Virus record (IMG/VR): IMGVR_UViG_3300030002_000007 | Span: 1 to 64,000 of that record | Source of the DNA: a virus | Strand: one strand, 5' to 3' | DNA length: 64,000 nt | Part shown: in pieces, positions 48,789 through 56,757 of the stretch | How the letters are laid out: every line of letters begins with the position of its first letter | Position numbering within the stretch: the stretch's first letter is position 1 | The notes under the pieces: generated by a model | What the model saw: the letters and a program-made list of their open reading frames with translations, nothing else | What the model was told of the DNA's origin: nothing | Database searches by the model: none | Made by a program: the position numbers and the translations under genes

Positions 48789-49251
48789 AGAGGACAGGGT
48801 CCGGGCCGTCTGCCTGACGTTCATCAATCGCGTGAAGTTCACGTGGAATGAAGTCGAAGCTGCTGTGCGTGCAGCCCATCTAGGTGACGCTGGTGTCGAT
48901 ATTGCTAGCCGGGTCATTTTGTCATTTGCAGACGACCATGTGATCCTGCGTATTGGCGACGTGGTGCCGGGTGCCTATGGTCCTCATCCCGCAGCGGTTT
49001 CCCCGTTGTTCATTGCATTGTGTTTTCGTCGTCAGCTCAAAGCGTACAACGAGCGCAAGAAGCTGCTCGAGTACATCGACATTCCGCAAGCACGACTCGA
49101 GCTGTTTGCCCAGCGCAGATACGAGTCGTATCGGGCACACCTTGCTAAATGCACTACGCCCAGAGACGTCCACAAGCTGGTAGCCGCGCTTGCTGATCGG
49201 CTGGACCCGAATGGAGAAGACTTCCTTTCCATTCTCCACGACGCAGTTTAA
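48772..49251 (+). CDS. Hypothetical protein, 159 aa
   Basis: Overlaps the membrane-protein gene by 17 bp. A largely helical sequence with an Arg-rich helix (CFRRQLKAYNERKKLLEY). Function unknown. Confidence 0.5.
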   Translation: MTHQTKEDRVRAVCLTFINRVKFTWNEVEAAVRAAHLGDAGVDIASRVILSFADDHVILRIGDVVPGAYGPHPAAVSPLFIALCFRRQLKAYNERKKLLEYIDIPQARLELFAQRRYESYRAHLAKCTTPRDVHKLVAALADRLDPNGEDFLSILHDAV

Positions 49252-49263
49252 CTGGAGATCATC

Positions 49264-49692
49264 ATGTTACGTACTTTGTATCAGTTGTACAATCGGCTTC
49301 CCTTGATCACTCGGTTCGCCTTGCTCTTCCATGTAGTGCTGCCTATGGTTCTGGTTTGGCGTTACTTAGCGAGTGGCAGTACCGGTTTCTCATACTTCGA
49401 CTTCGAGTTCTTTTGGGCAATCAGTTTTACGGGGTGGCTTGCACATGCGCGCAGTTACATCAAGCTGCAAGTTGAGCGTGCTGGCTTTGACCCACTGGTC
49501 AAGTGTATTGAGTCGAGGATCTCTATCAATGGCGAAGCGGCTATCGTCGTGTGCTATGCTGATCCTGAGAACCCGTCAATCAAGAACTTGAGGTTTGGAT
49601 ACCTCAACACTATCGACGAGGCCGAGGCGAAGGTAGTGCCAGAGGGCAGTGTCTCGAAAAAAGAGTTCCTGCGTTCTGTATATACCGACTAA
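49264..49692 (+). CDS. Membrane-associated hypothetical protein, 142 aa
   Basis: An N-terminal hydrophobic stretch (FALLFHVVLPMVLVWRYL) and a second (FEFFWAISFTGWL) suggest two transmembrane helices, followed by a soluble C-terminal part. The GGAG box precedes the ATG at 49264. Function unknown. Confidence 0.52.
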   Translation: MLRTLYQLYNRLPLITRFALLFHVVLPMVLVWRYLASGSTGFSYFDFEFFWAISFTGWLAHARSYIKLQVERAGFDPLVKCIESRISINGEAAIVVCYADPENPSIKNLRFGYLNTIDEAEAKVVPEGSVSKKEFLRSVYTD

Positions 49693-49710
49693 GAGAAGGA
49701 AGAGAACATC

Positions 49711-50139
49711 ATGTCGATCCGACTTTCTGATTTGCGTGCCGTCGCCGATAACAACAACACCAATTGCATGACCTTTAATCCTGCGAAGTTTGAAAAGGCA
49801 TTCCGTCAACCCGATGAAGGCACCAAGGGTTTTGAGCGTCGGGTCGCCACTGAGCTCGAGCCTTACAACCTGTGCGTGTGTTTCGGCAATAATGCAACCC
49901 TCGTCGTTGCCGATTCTGATTTCCACCCCGTGAGCTTGGAACGCAGGCTTGAAGTGCCTTTGGTCTTCGAAGACGAGCTGATTCGTATCGTGGAACAAGA
50001 TGGCGTCAGGTTCAAAGAAGACGATGCCGGTTGGTTCTGGTTGTATAAGGGCCGCACCTACAGTAGTGAACCTGCCAATACGAAAGCTGCTGCAGCTCGA
50101 GCAGCCCACGATTACTTGATCGCTAATCACTACCTATGA
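49711..50139 (+). CDS. Hypothetical protein, 142 aa
   Basis: AAGGAAGAG precedes the ATG at 49711. Alpha/beta sequence with a Trp-containing strand (DDAGWFWLYKG) and an Ala-rich helix at the end. Function unknown. A tiny hydrophobic reading frame starts in the overlap at its stop. Confidence 0.5.
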   Translation: MSIRLSDLRAVADNNNTNCMTFNPAKFEKAFRQPDEGTKGFERRVATELEPYNLCVCFGNNATLVVADSDFHPVSLERRLEVPLVFEDELIRIVEQDGVRFKEDDAGWFWLYKGRTYSSEPANTKAAAARAAHDYLIANHYL

Positions 50140-50189
50140 CCTACCATATCGTGCTAGTCGCAATGGCATTGATAGTGCTGTGGGTCTGA
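50136..50189 (+). CDS. Possible 17-residue hydrophobic peptide
   Basis: An ATG overlapping the preceding stop by 4 bp (ATGA) opens a 17-codon frame of nearly all hydrophobic residues (MTYHIVLVAMALIVLWV). It could be a single-pass membrane micropeptide. No independent ribosome binding site, and frames this short occur by chance. Confidence 0.3.
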   Translation: MTYHIVLVAMALIVLWV

Positions 50190-50191
50190 AA

Positions 50192-50362
50192 ATGATCTCG
50201 CAATATCTGCCTGAAGACCTGCTCGAGTTGGAGCGTCAGTTCAGCCCTTCGTTTTATCAAGCCGCCCTTGAAGAGCTCAAGCCGTTTTACGCTCAGCAGG
50301 ATTGTGAATACGTGGCGTGGATAGATTTCCTCGACGCCTTCCCTATGTACCTGAACCTATAG
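50192..50362 (+). CDS. Small acidic protein, 56 aa
   Basis: ATG at 50192 (GTG at 50180 also in frame), 2 nt after the micropeptide stop. Helical, acidic, aromatic (LPEDLLELERQF, YVAWIDFLDAFPMYL). Anti-host inhibitors of this size and charge are common in phages, but nothing specific is seen. Confidence 0.42.
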   Translation: MISQYLPEDLLELERQFSPSFYQAALEELKPFYAQQDCEYVAWIDFLDAFPMYLNL

Positions 50363-50371
50363 GAGTGAGTC

Positions 50372-50623
50372 ATGTTAGATCAGAAGACGGCACGAACATT
50401 CGTGTTTTGGGCAATCGTAATCTTCAGCACGCTCAGTTGGTTGCATTACGTAGCGACGCGCAGGTTCCTTCCTGCCGGTCATCCATGGAAGGATCGCCGG
50501 CGTACTCTGGTGGAATGGGCTACGCATTCAACACCCCTAATGCACCAAATCAATTTGTGTTTCTGGCTATGTACCAGCATCGCGGTTGAGTTGATTGTAG
50601 TTGTGGTGAGGCACGTACCGTGA
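50372..50623 (+). CDS. Small membrane protein, 83 aa
   Basis: AGGAGTGAGTC precedes the ATG at 50372. Two hydrophobic segments (TFVFWAIVIFSTLSWL and LCFWLCTSIAVELIVVVV) with a basic, polar loop between. Function unknown. Confidence 0.52.
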   Translation: MLDQKTARTFVFWAIVIFSTLSWLHYVATRRFLPAGHPWKDRRRTLVEWATHSTPLMHQINLCFWLCTSIAVELIVVVVRHVP

Positions 50624-50958
50624 ACGCCGGCAAGCCAAAGGGCGACGTAAGAGTCACCGGAATTATCGCCACTGGGGATCCCAACAAGATCAGTGTGACC
50701 GCAACGATAGAGTGTATGGATTCTGAAGGCACGAAGTTCTCTTTCAGCGCGTGTTACTTCGTCAATGAACTCAGTCCGTACAATCCCAAGCAGGTGATGC
50801 CGTTTGGCGATTGGCGGACGGCACGAGAGGAGTTCATCAAAAACCATCCCAAGCGTTGGTACGTAAAGGACGATGCGTATAGACGAGAGTTTCTCATTCA
50901 CGCGTACATGAAGGGCACCCCGTTCGATCAGGTGCCCGGATTGGAGAAAGGAAAATAG
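50620..50958 (+). CDS. Hypothetical protein, 112 aa
   Basis: Starts with GTG at 50620 overlapping the preceding TGA (GTGA). Beta-type N-terminal half (RVTGIIATGDPNKISVTAT) and a helical basic C-terminal half. Function unknown. Confidence 0.48.
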   Translation: MNAGKPKGDVRVTGIIATGDPNKISVTATIECMDSEGTKFSFSACYFVNELSPYNPKQVMPFGDWRTAREEFIKNHPKRWYVKDDAYRREFLIHAYMKGTPFDQVPGLEKGK

Positions 50959-50959
50959 C

Positions 50960-51220
50960 ATGGCTCGCACTAAGACCAAAGATCAACTGATCCTAGCCCT
51001 GATCCGTAAGCTCAACGCGGACTCAAGGTATGACAAGTACGCAGATGGTAAGCACTGCTATCGAAATCTTACTCGAGCTTCTGTTCAAAAGGATTTCGGT
51101 GTTGACCTTAACGAACTGTGGAAGATGCCTTCTGCTGATCGCGCTTGGATTGACAAGTCTGTATCGTCCTCTCCCGCTCACTATCAGATCGGCTACCGTT
51201 TCGGCCGAGTCATACACTAA
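50960..51220 (+). CDS. Hypothetical protein, 86 aa
   Basis: GGAAAAT precedes the ATG at 50960. Basic N-terminus (ARTKTKDQLILALIRKL) with a short helix and several Tyr residues. Function unknown. Confidence 0.46.
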   Translation: MARTKTKDQLILALIRKLNADSRYDKYADGKHCYRNLTRASVQKDFGVDLNELWKMPSADRAWIDKSVSSSPAHYQIGYRFGRVIH

Positions 51221-51230
51221 GGAGAATAGC

Positions 51231-51482
51231 ATGGCAACAGTAACGTATCACATCAAGACTGTTTATTACGCCCACAACAAATCAGTTGTGAAGATTAACC
51301 ATGCGGGGCATGCAAATAGTGCCGTCCCTCGTTGCGTGTACCACATGCAGTTGAACAGGTATGAGGCAACAGTGGCGGAAGTGTTTGATGACGCCTCTGG
51401 CGTTCTTCATGCGGTCATCACCCGCTCGGTAAACGGTGACATAAAGATCATATTCAAACGTACTGTCGAAGAAGGGATGTGA
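51231..51482 (+). CDS. Hypothetical protein, 83 aa
   Basis: ATG at 51231 with GGAG upstream. Beta-rich (TVTYHIKTVYYAHNK, NGDIKIIFKRTV). Function unknown. Confidence 0.46.
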   Translation: MATVTYHIKTVYYAHNKSVVKINHAGHANSAVPRCVYHMQLNRYEATVAEVFDDASGVLHAVITRSVNGDIKIIFKRTVEEGM

Positions 51483-51483
51483 C

Positions 51484-51930
51484 ATGAGAACCACAGCAAG
51501 CAGAGAAGAACAATTAGTTCGTGCGTCTAAGTTGCGCGCGTTGATTATTGGCTACCTCAATACCAATGCACAGACCATGGCGGTGACTCGTAGTGACATG
51601 GTTGCTGATTTATCAGATCAACTGAAAGAGCTCGGTTACAAAGAGTCGGCCGTAGACAATTTCTTGTACGTCATGTCCAAGGACCTGCTTATCGGCAAGG
51701 CTGCCAAGCAGGGGACTAAGGTTACCTACTGTTCAAAAGACAGTAGCCTAGCCACAAACATCCCATATCGCAAGAAGGCAAAAGACCGAGACGCCAGCAC
51801 TGCAGTCGTAGTAACAAAGAAGTCCAAGTCTTCAAGGGTTCCGGAAATCTCTCTTGACTACGTGAAAAGTTCCAATCGTGTCCGCTTGACGATCAACGGT
51901 CTTGTTATCGAGATCGGCGTTGTTGATTAG
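51484..51930 (+). CDS. Helix-turn-helix-like protein, 148 aa
   Basis: The N-terminal half (LRALIIGYLNTNAQTMAVTR, then MVADLSDQLKEL and a wing-like KQGTKVTYCSKD) resembles a winged-helix domain. A Lys-rich linker leads to a small beta C-terminal part. Could be a regulator or DNA-interacting protein. Function inferred only. Confidence 0.5.
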   Translation: MRTTASREEQLVRASKLRALIIGYLNTNAQTMAVTRSDMVADLSDQLKELGYKESAVDNFLYVMSKDLLIGKAAKQGTKVTYCSKDSSLATNIPYRKKAKDRDASTAVVVTKKSKSSRVPEISLDYVKSSNRVRLTINGLVIEIGVVD

Positions 51931-51952
51931 TTGTGACTATAAGGAGATTAGC

Positions 51953-52324
51953 ATGGCCTACGTTACTGGACCGATAAGCACTTTGCCCGGTCACCACTCG
52001 AAGTCCCCAGACGGTGAAGTTTGCGATCACCATCCTGATCGACCTGCCATCCATAGGGTGCAGGGAGAGACCGACTCGTTCGGCTGCGAGGGTGCTGATT
52101 ACTGCCAAGAGTGCTACGACAAACAAGAGGCGGAAGTTGCCAAGCACAAAGCTGAGGCTGCCACTGGTATGTGCGAGTGGTGCAAGAACCACGCGACCGA
52201 CCTGAAGAAGCACCGGGACTTTGAAGAAGGTGCATCCGGCCGAGTTTACGATGTGTGCTTAGCTTGCCGCAGACGCGAGTCCGAGGCGCTTGCAGCCGAG
52301 CACGACGATAACGATTACTACTGA
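51953..52324 (+). CDS. Cys-rich phage protein of a recognised phage-type family
   Basis: ATG at 51953 with AGGAGA upstream. 123 aa with Cys pairs CDHHPDRP, FGCEGADYCQECYDK and CEWCKNH...CLACRRRE. The pattern G-x-x-C-D-x-H-P-x-R-P-A followed by QGETDSFGCE is one I recall from small uncharacterised proteins of other phages. Zinc binding is likely. No known function. Confidence 0.55.
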   Translation: MAYVTGPISTLPGHHSKSPDGEVCDHHPDRPAIHRVQGETDSFGCEGADYCQECYDKQEAEVAKHKAEAATGMCEWCKNHATDLKKHRDFEEGASGRVYDVCLACRRRESEALAAEHDDNDYY

Positions 52325-52335
52325 AAGGAAGTGAA

Positions 52336-52785
52336 ATGAGAAAGACGATCATCCTGAATATCAAAAACGACCAAGCCATACTCAAGCCTGTGTGCTATGG
52401 CTGCGGTTACTTGGTTGCCGGATCAACGGCCTTCTACAAGTGCCATGTCGCAGGTAGCTGTCCTGCAGTTGCTGCACCCAAAGCCAAAGCACCACTAGGG
52501 AAGGTTTCCTTGGTCGACGCCAAAAGCAAAAGCAAACCTGCAATCTCGTACCCGATCGGTGCTGTAGTCATCATCACCAAGAAGGGTCGGGATGCAAACG
52601 ACGGGAAGCCTGAAGTGATAACGGGTGTGACGTTCAACACCAACGGAAACTATTTGATGTATTCCGTTGGATGTTGCTCATGGTTCACCCATAAAGATTT
52701 TGAGTACCAATGTGGGCCCACCAAGAAGAGCCTGAAGCGCGTCGCCCAACTCCTGCACGAAGAAGAGGACACTGACGAAGAATAG
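52336..52785 (+). CDS. Hypothetical Cys-containing protein, 149 aa
   Basis: AGGAAGTGAA precedes the ATG at 52336. A zinc-knuckle-like CYGCGY...KCHV...CPA precedes a linker and a globular part with VGCCSWFTHKDFEYQCG. Acidic C-terminus. Function unknown. Confidence 0.5.
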   Translation: MRKTIILNIKNDQAILKPVCYGCGYLVAGSTAFYKCHVAGSCPAVAAPKAKAPLGKVSLVDAKSKSKPAISYPIGAVVIITKKGRDANDGKPEVITGVTFNTNGNYLMYSVGCCSWFTHKDFEYQCGPTKKSLKRVAQLLHEEEDTDEE

Positions 52786-52848
52786 TAGCAAGTCGCTAAT
52801 CAACAAACCCTACCATTCACCATTCACCACTCAAACAAAGGAATAGCC

Positions 52849-53472
52849 ATGAACGCCAAGAAGTTTCGTAAAGCCGTACTGAGTATCCTCACCTCCGACT
52901 CTGATCGTTGTGCTTTGTTCAACGGGAATGATACCAAGTTCAAAAACACAACGGACAAGCAGATACTCGAGATGATGGATAACGGACTATCAACACTGTT
53001 CTCTTTCACGCCGGCTCGGTTACCTATCCCGAAGAATGAAGGCTTCCGCACCGGGATGGTTTCTCCCAAAGCAGACAAAGACCCGGTCATCAACTGCGCC
53101 GGCCCTGATCGCACGTTGCTGTTTCAGGCATTACCTAATGCCGTGATCCACCAGCACGCAGACTTCTTCATCCGGTGCCTTCCTCCTCGCGAACTTAAAG
53201 AACTTGAGCTTGAAGGCATCGCGGTCTTCAGCAAGAATAAGCCGGAGCAGCGTGCGAAGATGGTCGGTCGCGTCGTAGTCATGCCGCTTCAGGTCGGCTA
53301 TGTGCAACCTCTTCTATCCTCCCTCTCGCCTAAAGGAATCCTGCTCGGCAAGTACCTTGAAGAGTGCTCTCGTAACCGCCCAGCCTTGCAGGCTATGTGG
53401 CAGGCTGCATACACCGAGATCCTCAATGCATACTACGCTAGCCTTAGTGGGCGTCACGATGACGAAGAATGA
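52849..53472 (+). CDS. Hypothetical protein, 207 aa
   Basis: AAGGAATAGCC precedes the ATG at 52849. Mixed alpha/beta with FFIRCLPPRELKELELEG and a basic stretch after. The 63-bp gap before it has repeated CACCATTCACCA-like text but no hairpin. Overlaps the ParB-like gene by 14 bp. Function unknown. Confidence 0.55.
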   Translation: MNAKKFRKAVLSILTSDSDRCALFNGNDTKFKNTTDKQILEMMDNGLSTLFSFTPARLPIPKNEGFRTGMVSPKADKDPVINCAGPDRTLLFQALPNAVIHQHADFFIRCLPPRELKELELEGIAVFSKNKPEQRAKMVGRVVVMPLQVGYVQPLLSSLSPKGILLGKYLEECSRNRPALQAMWQAAYTEILNAYYASLSGRHDDEE

Positions 53473-53914
53473 AGTGTTCTTCAACTTGGTATCAAACGGG
53501 TTGGCGCGTGAGACATTCACATCCATCGATTTTGAATTCGTGATCGACATCTCCTCTATTCGGGAGATCGTGGTTGCCAATCCTAAGCGCTGGCCCGTAA
53601 CTCGCGTGCTTCTCAATCCGCAGGTGGTTGACTTCGTCAGCTCGAAGCGCGAGATCGATGCAGACAGGATGAAGACCCTGACTCGGGCGCAGCTGGAAGA
53701 CTTTGGATTCGTCGCTACGTTTCCAGACGGCAAGGACGGCGTGTGCCCGATTGATGGTCACCACCGAATGATGCGCAGGTACGAGATAGGGCTTCCGTTC
53801 ATGGATGTGTATTTGATTCCGTGGATGGATCTGCCACAAGCCGATCCAAATCGCCCCACTGTCTCATGGGGCAACAAGCAGGTAAATCGCGAAACTGGTG
53901 ACTGGGACGACTAG
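53459..53914 (+). CDS. ParB/sulfiredoxin-fold-like protein, 151 aa
   Basis: ATG at 53459. A C-terminal segment CPIDGHHRMMRRYEIGL matches the G-x-H-R-x-x-A core of ParB N-terminal and sulfiredoxin-like domains (nucleotide-binding). Upstream LLNPQVVDFVSSKREIDADR fits the preceding helix. ParB-fold proteins in phages range from partition proteins to nucleases and modifiers. No DNA-binding domain follows, so the role is open. Confidence 0.55.
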   Translation: MTKNEVFFNLVSNGLARETFTSIDFEFVIDISSIREIVVANPKRWPVTRVLLNPQVVDFVSSKREIDADRMKTLTRAQLEDFGFVATFPDGKDGVCPIDGHHRMMRRYEIGLPFMDVYLIPWMDLPQADPNRPTVSWGNKQVNRETGDWDD

Positions 53915-53924
53915 AACACGAAAC

Positions 53925-53953
53925 TAGACAGAAACGGCCAGTTGTGATATACT
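53925..53953 (+). promoter_or_regulatory. Sigma70-like promoter with extended -10
   Basis: TAGACA, 17 bp, TATACT preceded by TGa (TGaTATACT, an extended -10). About 32 nt before the ATG at 53985. Not part of the TAAAAT family. Confidence 0.6.
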
Positions 53954-53984
53954 GTAGTTGTGAAACAATCAAATGGAGGCAAAA

Positions 53985-54323
53985 ATGAAGCGATTAACCC
54001 CCAAAATACAGACATCTACAACTGAGCTGTTTTCGGTTCAGAGAAACCTTGCAAGACTTCGCGCACAGGTTCGAGTATTGGAAGGGATTGAAACGGAGTT
54101 GGTTGAAAAGCTTACTCCAGTGTATGCCGCCACGAAAGCCCCACAAGGCATGGCTGAGATCGACGTTCTGATTGCCGGTATGAACTATACTGTAAAATAC
54201 AGACATGCAGAACGACGAATCGCAGACATGGTTAAAGTCGGTAAAGTGTTCGCATCCCTAGGTAAACGAGTGCCGACGAAAAACATCAGTATCGACACTC
54301 TGAAAGTCGTCAAGAGCGCGTAG
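53985..54323 (+). CDS. Hypothetical protein, 112 aa
   Basis: GGAGG precedes the ATG at 53985. An N-terminal coiled-coil helix (FSVQRNLARLRAQVRVLEGI) is followed by a beta segment MAEIDVLIAGMNYTVKY and a basic end. Function unknown. Confidence 0.52.
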   Translation: MKRLTPKIQTSTTELFSVQRNLARLRAQVRVLEGIETELVEKLTPVYAATKAPQGMAEIDVLIAGMNYTVKYRHAERRIADMVKVGKVFASLGKRVPTKNISIDTLKVVKSA

Positions 54324-54397
54324 TCGTACAAATCACAATTTGACCGCAGTTAGGTCGTTCCTGTTTTTAACGTAGTTCACTCTCAAGGAGTTTCACC

Positions 54398-55138
54398 ATG
54401 GTAGTCAAAAAGCCCCTCGCAAAGAAGCCGCTGATCGATCAGGCCAAGAAGGCCGTCGCGAAGATCGGCACGAAGACAGCAGCAGCCCCAGTCAAGAAAG
54501 GTGCGTTCGGTCGTCCGGTAGTTGCAGGTGCTGCAAAGAAGGCTCCAGTGCGGAAGGCCGCTCCCGCAAAGCGCAAGCCAGTTCTGTTTGCAGCGCCGGC
54601 TGACTTCAAGCCCCACTTCCTGTTGATCGAAGTCCATTCGGAAAAAGACGGACTGATCGGCGGCAACGTTGGTGCCGTTCGCTACATGGGTCGTTTCGAC
54701 CCTGCTGCAGACGACAAGAAAAAGTCGAACATGGCCGAATACGACCAAGACACGTTGCGCGGCATTGCAGCACGGCTCGCAGCTATCACGTTCAAGACCA
54801 ACGCTGATCGCGTCTTCTCAGCAGATCCGTCCGAACGTGAAGGTGTGCGCGGTGCACATCGCCTTCCGCGTTCGACAGTGTTTCACGTCCTGGTTCGTGT
54901 TGGCAGTCGCAAGGCCGACGGCAGCATCATGTGTCCCGTTCGTGCAATCTATCAACGCGTGCAGAAGAAATCGACCAAGACCGGCAAGGTCGTCAGCAAG
55001 TCCGTGGCTTTGACGAAGACCGATCCAGTTTCACGTATGTTGCGTCGCGTCGGCCGTATTCTTCCGGCGGCGTTCAAGAATGTCCTCATGCCTCCGAAGA
55101 AGACCCGTGGCAGTCGTAAGGAAGAAGCCGAAGAATGA
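54398..55138 (+). CDS. Basic protein with histone-H1-like N-terminus, 246 aa
   Basis: AGGAG precedes the ATG at 54398. Residues 1-68 are Lys/Ala/Pro-rich (KKPLIDQAKKAVAKIG, KKAPVRKAAPAKRKP), like the tail of histone H1 and of bacterial H1-like proteins. A globular domain follows (residues 70-245) with PHFLLIEVHSEKDG, ending Lys-rich with Glu. It could coat or compact DNA, or bind RNA. The globular domain is not recognised. Confidence 0.55.
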   Translation: MVVKKPLAKKPLIDQAKKAVAKIGTKTAAAPVKKGAFGRPVVAGAAKKAPVRKAAPAKRKPVLFAAPADFKPHFLLIEVHSEKDGLIGGNVGAVRYMGRFDPAADDKKKSNMAEYDQDTLRGIAARLAAITFKTNADRVFSADPSEREGVRGAHRLPRSTVFHVLVRVGSRKADGSIMCPVRAIYQRVQKKSTKTGKVVSKSVALTKTDPVSRMLRRVGRILPAAFKNVLMPPKKTRGSRKEEAEE

Positions 55139-55162
55139 GTTTTCGGTAGTTCGTAGTACAGC

Positions 55163-55219
55163 AGCGACCCAACTTGTAAATAGCCCGTAGTTGTGAGCTA
55201 TTCTGCTAGACGGGTCGCT
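55163..55219 (+). terminator. Nested inverted repeat containing a TGTAAATA site
   Basis: Outer 8-bp arms AGCGACCC (55163-55170) and GGGTCGCT (55212-55219) enclose inner 6-bp arms AATAGC and GCTATT. The sequence after it (TATCTTTT) is T-rich, fitting a rightward terminator. The promoter-like 8-mer lies in the left half, so the element may combine termination and initiation. Confidence 0.5.
55175..55182 (+). promoter_or_regulatory. T4-late-like promoter candidate (TGTAAATA)
   Basis: ACTTGTAAATAGC, 76 nt before the ATG at 55259, inside the hairpin element. Confidence 0.52.
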
Positions 55220-55258
55220 TATCTTTTAGTGTCCCAATCACAGAAGATGGAGTAGAAC

Positions 55259-55564
55259 ATGGCCGTGAAGAAAGCAACTGTTGTAAATACGAAGCGTAAC
55301 AACAAGGCAGTAGAAGAGCAGCTGGAGATTCCCTCGGTCGTAGCACGACTCGAAGCCGCTGTTTTGCAGTTGAAGAGAACGTTAGCTGAACTGTCTTCTC
55401 GCTTGACTCCAGTCACAGCAAGTGATTTCGAGTTCGGAAGTGAGGAAGTCCCTGAGGGGGATAGCTGCGAGACACCACTCGGCCAGCAGTTGGAAGATGT
55501 TGTTGCAGACATAACCGCACAGGAGGAATTCATCAGGGCGCAGATCGAAGCATTGCGCATCTGA
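55259..55564 (+). CDS. Hypothetical helical protein, 101 aa
   Basis: Start at ATG 55259. Coiled-coil-like N-terminal helix (VVARLEAAVLQLKRTLAEL) and acidic middle. Its early codons contain a further TGTAAATA in sense. Function unknown. Confidence 0.52.
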   Translation: MAVKKATVVNTKRNNKAVEEQLEIPSVVARLEAAVLQLKRTLAELSSRLTPVTASDFEFGSEEVPEGDSCETPLGQQLEDVVADITAQEEFIRAQIEALRI

Positions 55565-55575
55565 AGAAACAAAAC

Positions 55576-55583
55576 TGTAAATA
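55576..55583 (+). promoter_or_regulatory. T4-late-like promoter candidate (TGTAAATA)
   Basis: AACTGTAAATATTTG, about 108 nt before the ATG at 55692, a longer leader than for the other copies. Confidence 0.52.
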
Positions 55584-55691
55584 TTTGTTGTAGCAGCAAA
55601 ATGTTTCACCACGTAGTACTGCAGTAGTACGAGTTAATGATTGCGCTCGCCATAAAGACAATCTGTTATCTATCACAAGGAATCAAGCAAA

Positions 55692-56363
55692 ATGATCGCA
55701 AAGAAAAAAGCCCCAGCCAACAAGCCCGCCGCCAAGAAGCCTGTTGCTCGCGTTGTTGCCAAAGCGCCGGGCAAGACCAAGCGTCGCGTGGTTGAAGTTG
55801 AAGAGGACGAGGATGAAGTCGAAGCCGAAGAGTCCTCCAGCCAATGCGTCCTTCTGAACTACGTTGCTCAAATCACCGGCAAGAAGATCATCCCCTCCGA
55901 CGTCGGCTACACGGTTGACGGCGAACTGATCCTCAAGGCCCAAGTCGTTGCAGTCGTCGGCAAGACGATCTTCTATCGCACTTCCGTCAACCTTGGCGAG
56001 ATGGGCGAAGTCCAGTTGATCAAGGGCATGACCTGCATCGATACGGAAGAAGGCAAGCTGGTGGTGTTTGATCCGTCGGCCATCACGATCGTGACCCTCA
56101 ATGCCGGCGCCGGTGCCGAAGAAGAAGCCGAGGACGAAGATGAAGTCCCCGACGAGGACGAAGATGAAGATGAAGCTCCTGCTCCGAAGAAGAAAAAGGG
56201 CAAGAAGGTAGTCGAGGAAGAAGATGACGACGAAGTCCCGGAAGATGACGACGAAGTCCCGGATGACGACGAGGACGACGAAGTCGAAGTCCCGAAGAAG
56301 AAAAAGGGCAAGAAGGTTGTTGAAGAAGATGACGACGAAGGTGACGACGACTTCTCCTTCTGA
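55692..56363 (+). CDS. Charged-tail protein with SSB-like acidic tip, 223 aa
   Basis: Lys/Ala/Pro-rich N-terminus (residues 1-35), a central globular part (residues about 50-135, CVLLNYVAQITGKKIIP, IFYRTSVNLGEMGEV), and a polyampholyte tail with PAPKKKKGKKVVEEEDD repeated in part, ending GDDDFSF. That tail resembles the repeats of the SSB-like protein at 11569, and the acidic hydrophobic tip resembles the partner-binding tip of bacterial SSBs. No SSB OB-fold match was confirmed. A promoter candidate lies upstream and a strong hairpin downstream. Confidence 0.55.
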   Translation: MIAKKKAPANKPAAKKPVARVVAKAPGKTKRRVVEVEEDEDEVEAEESSSQCVLLNYVAQITGKKIIPSDVGYTVDGELILKAQVVAVVGKTIFYRTSVNLGEMGEVQLIKGMTCIDTEEGKLVVFDPSAITIVTLNAGAGAEEEAEDEDEVPDEDEDEDEAPAPKKKKGKKVVEEEDDDEVPEDDDEVPDDDEDDEVEVPKKKKGKKVVEEDDDEGDDDFSF

Positions 56364-56395
56364 GCGTCAAGGTTGACAGGTAATTGATACTGAAC

Positions 56396-56418
56396 GGGAG
56401 GGGCATTTTGCCCTTCCC
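56396..56418 (+). terminator. Terminator-like hairpin
   Basis: GGGAGGGGC and GCCCTTCCC form a 9-position stem (one G-T wobble) with an ATTTT loop, just after the charged-tail gene. Confidence 0.65.
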
Positions 56419-56448
56419 ATTCTAGCATCAGAAATAGGAGAATGTGTT

Positions 56449-56757
56449 ATGCCGGCGATAGAGTATCTTGCCCTGTATTCAACGAACTGCAAGCGTTGCC
56501 ACTACCTTGATCCACAGGAGCCGAAGAAGTTCACCCGGTGCCATTTCTCCAAAGGCAATACCGACTGCCCCGCAACTGAAATACGAATCGTGATTGCAGG
56601 GAAAGCGACGCGCATGGCTCACAAAGTAGTGGAAGCACGAAAGAACAGAGACAGCGTTGCCGAGGCTGCGATCTTTGCAGCACTAGTGAGTGAGAGTGCC
56701 GCATTTCAATCTCGTTTTTACGACGATCTGGAGAGCATATGCCCCAAAAAGTCATAA
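56449..56757 (+). CDS. Small Cys-rich protein, 102 aa
   Basis: CKRCHY near residue 14, then CHFSKGNTDCP, and a final CPKK suggest a zinc-binding N-terminal part. The C-terminal 50 residues are helical (SVAEAAIFAALVSESAAF). Function unknown. Overlaps the next gene by 19 bp. Confidence 0.52.
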   Translation: MPAIEYLALYSTNCKRCHYLDPQEPKKFTRCHFSKGNTDCPATEIRIVIAGKATRMAHKVVEARKNRDSVAEAAIFAALVSESAAFQSRFYDDLESICPKKS

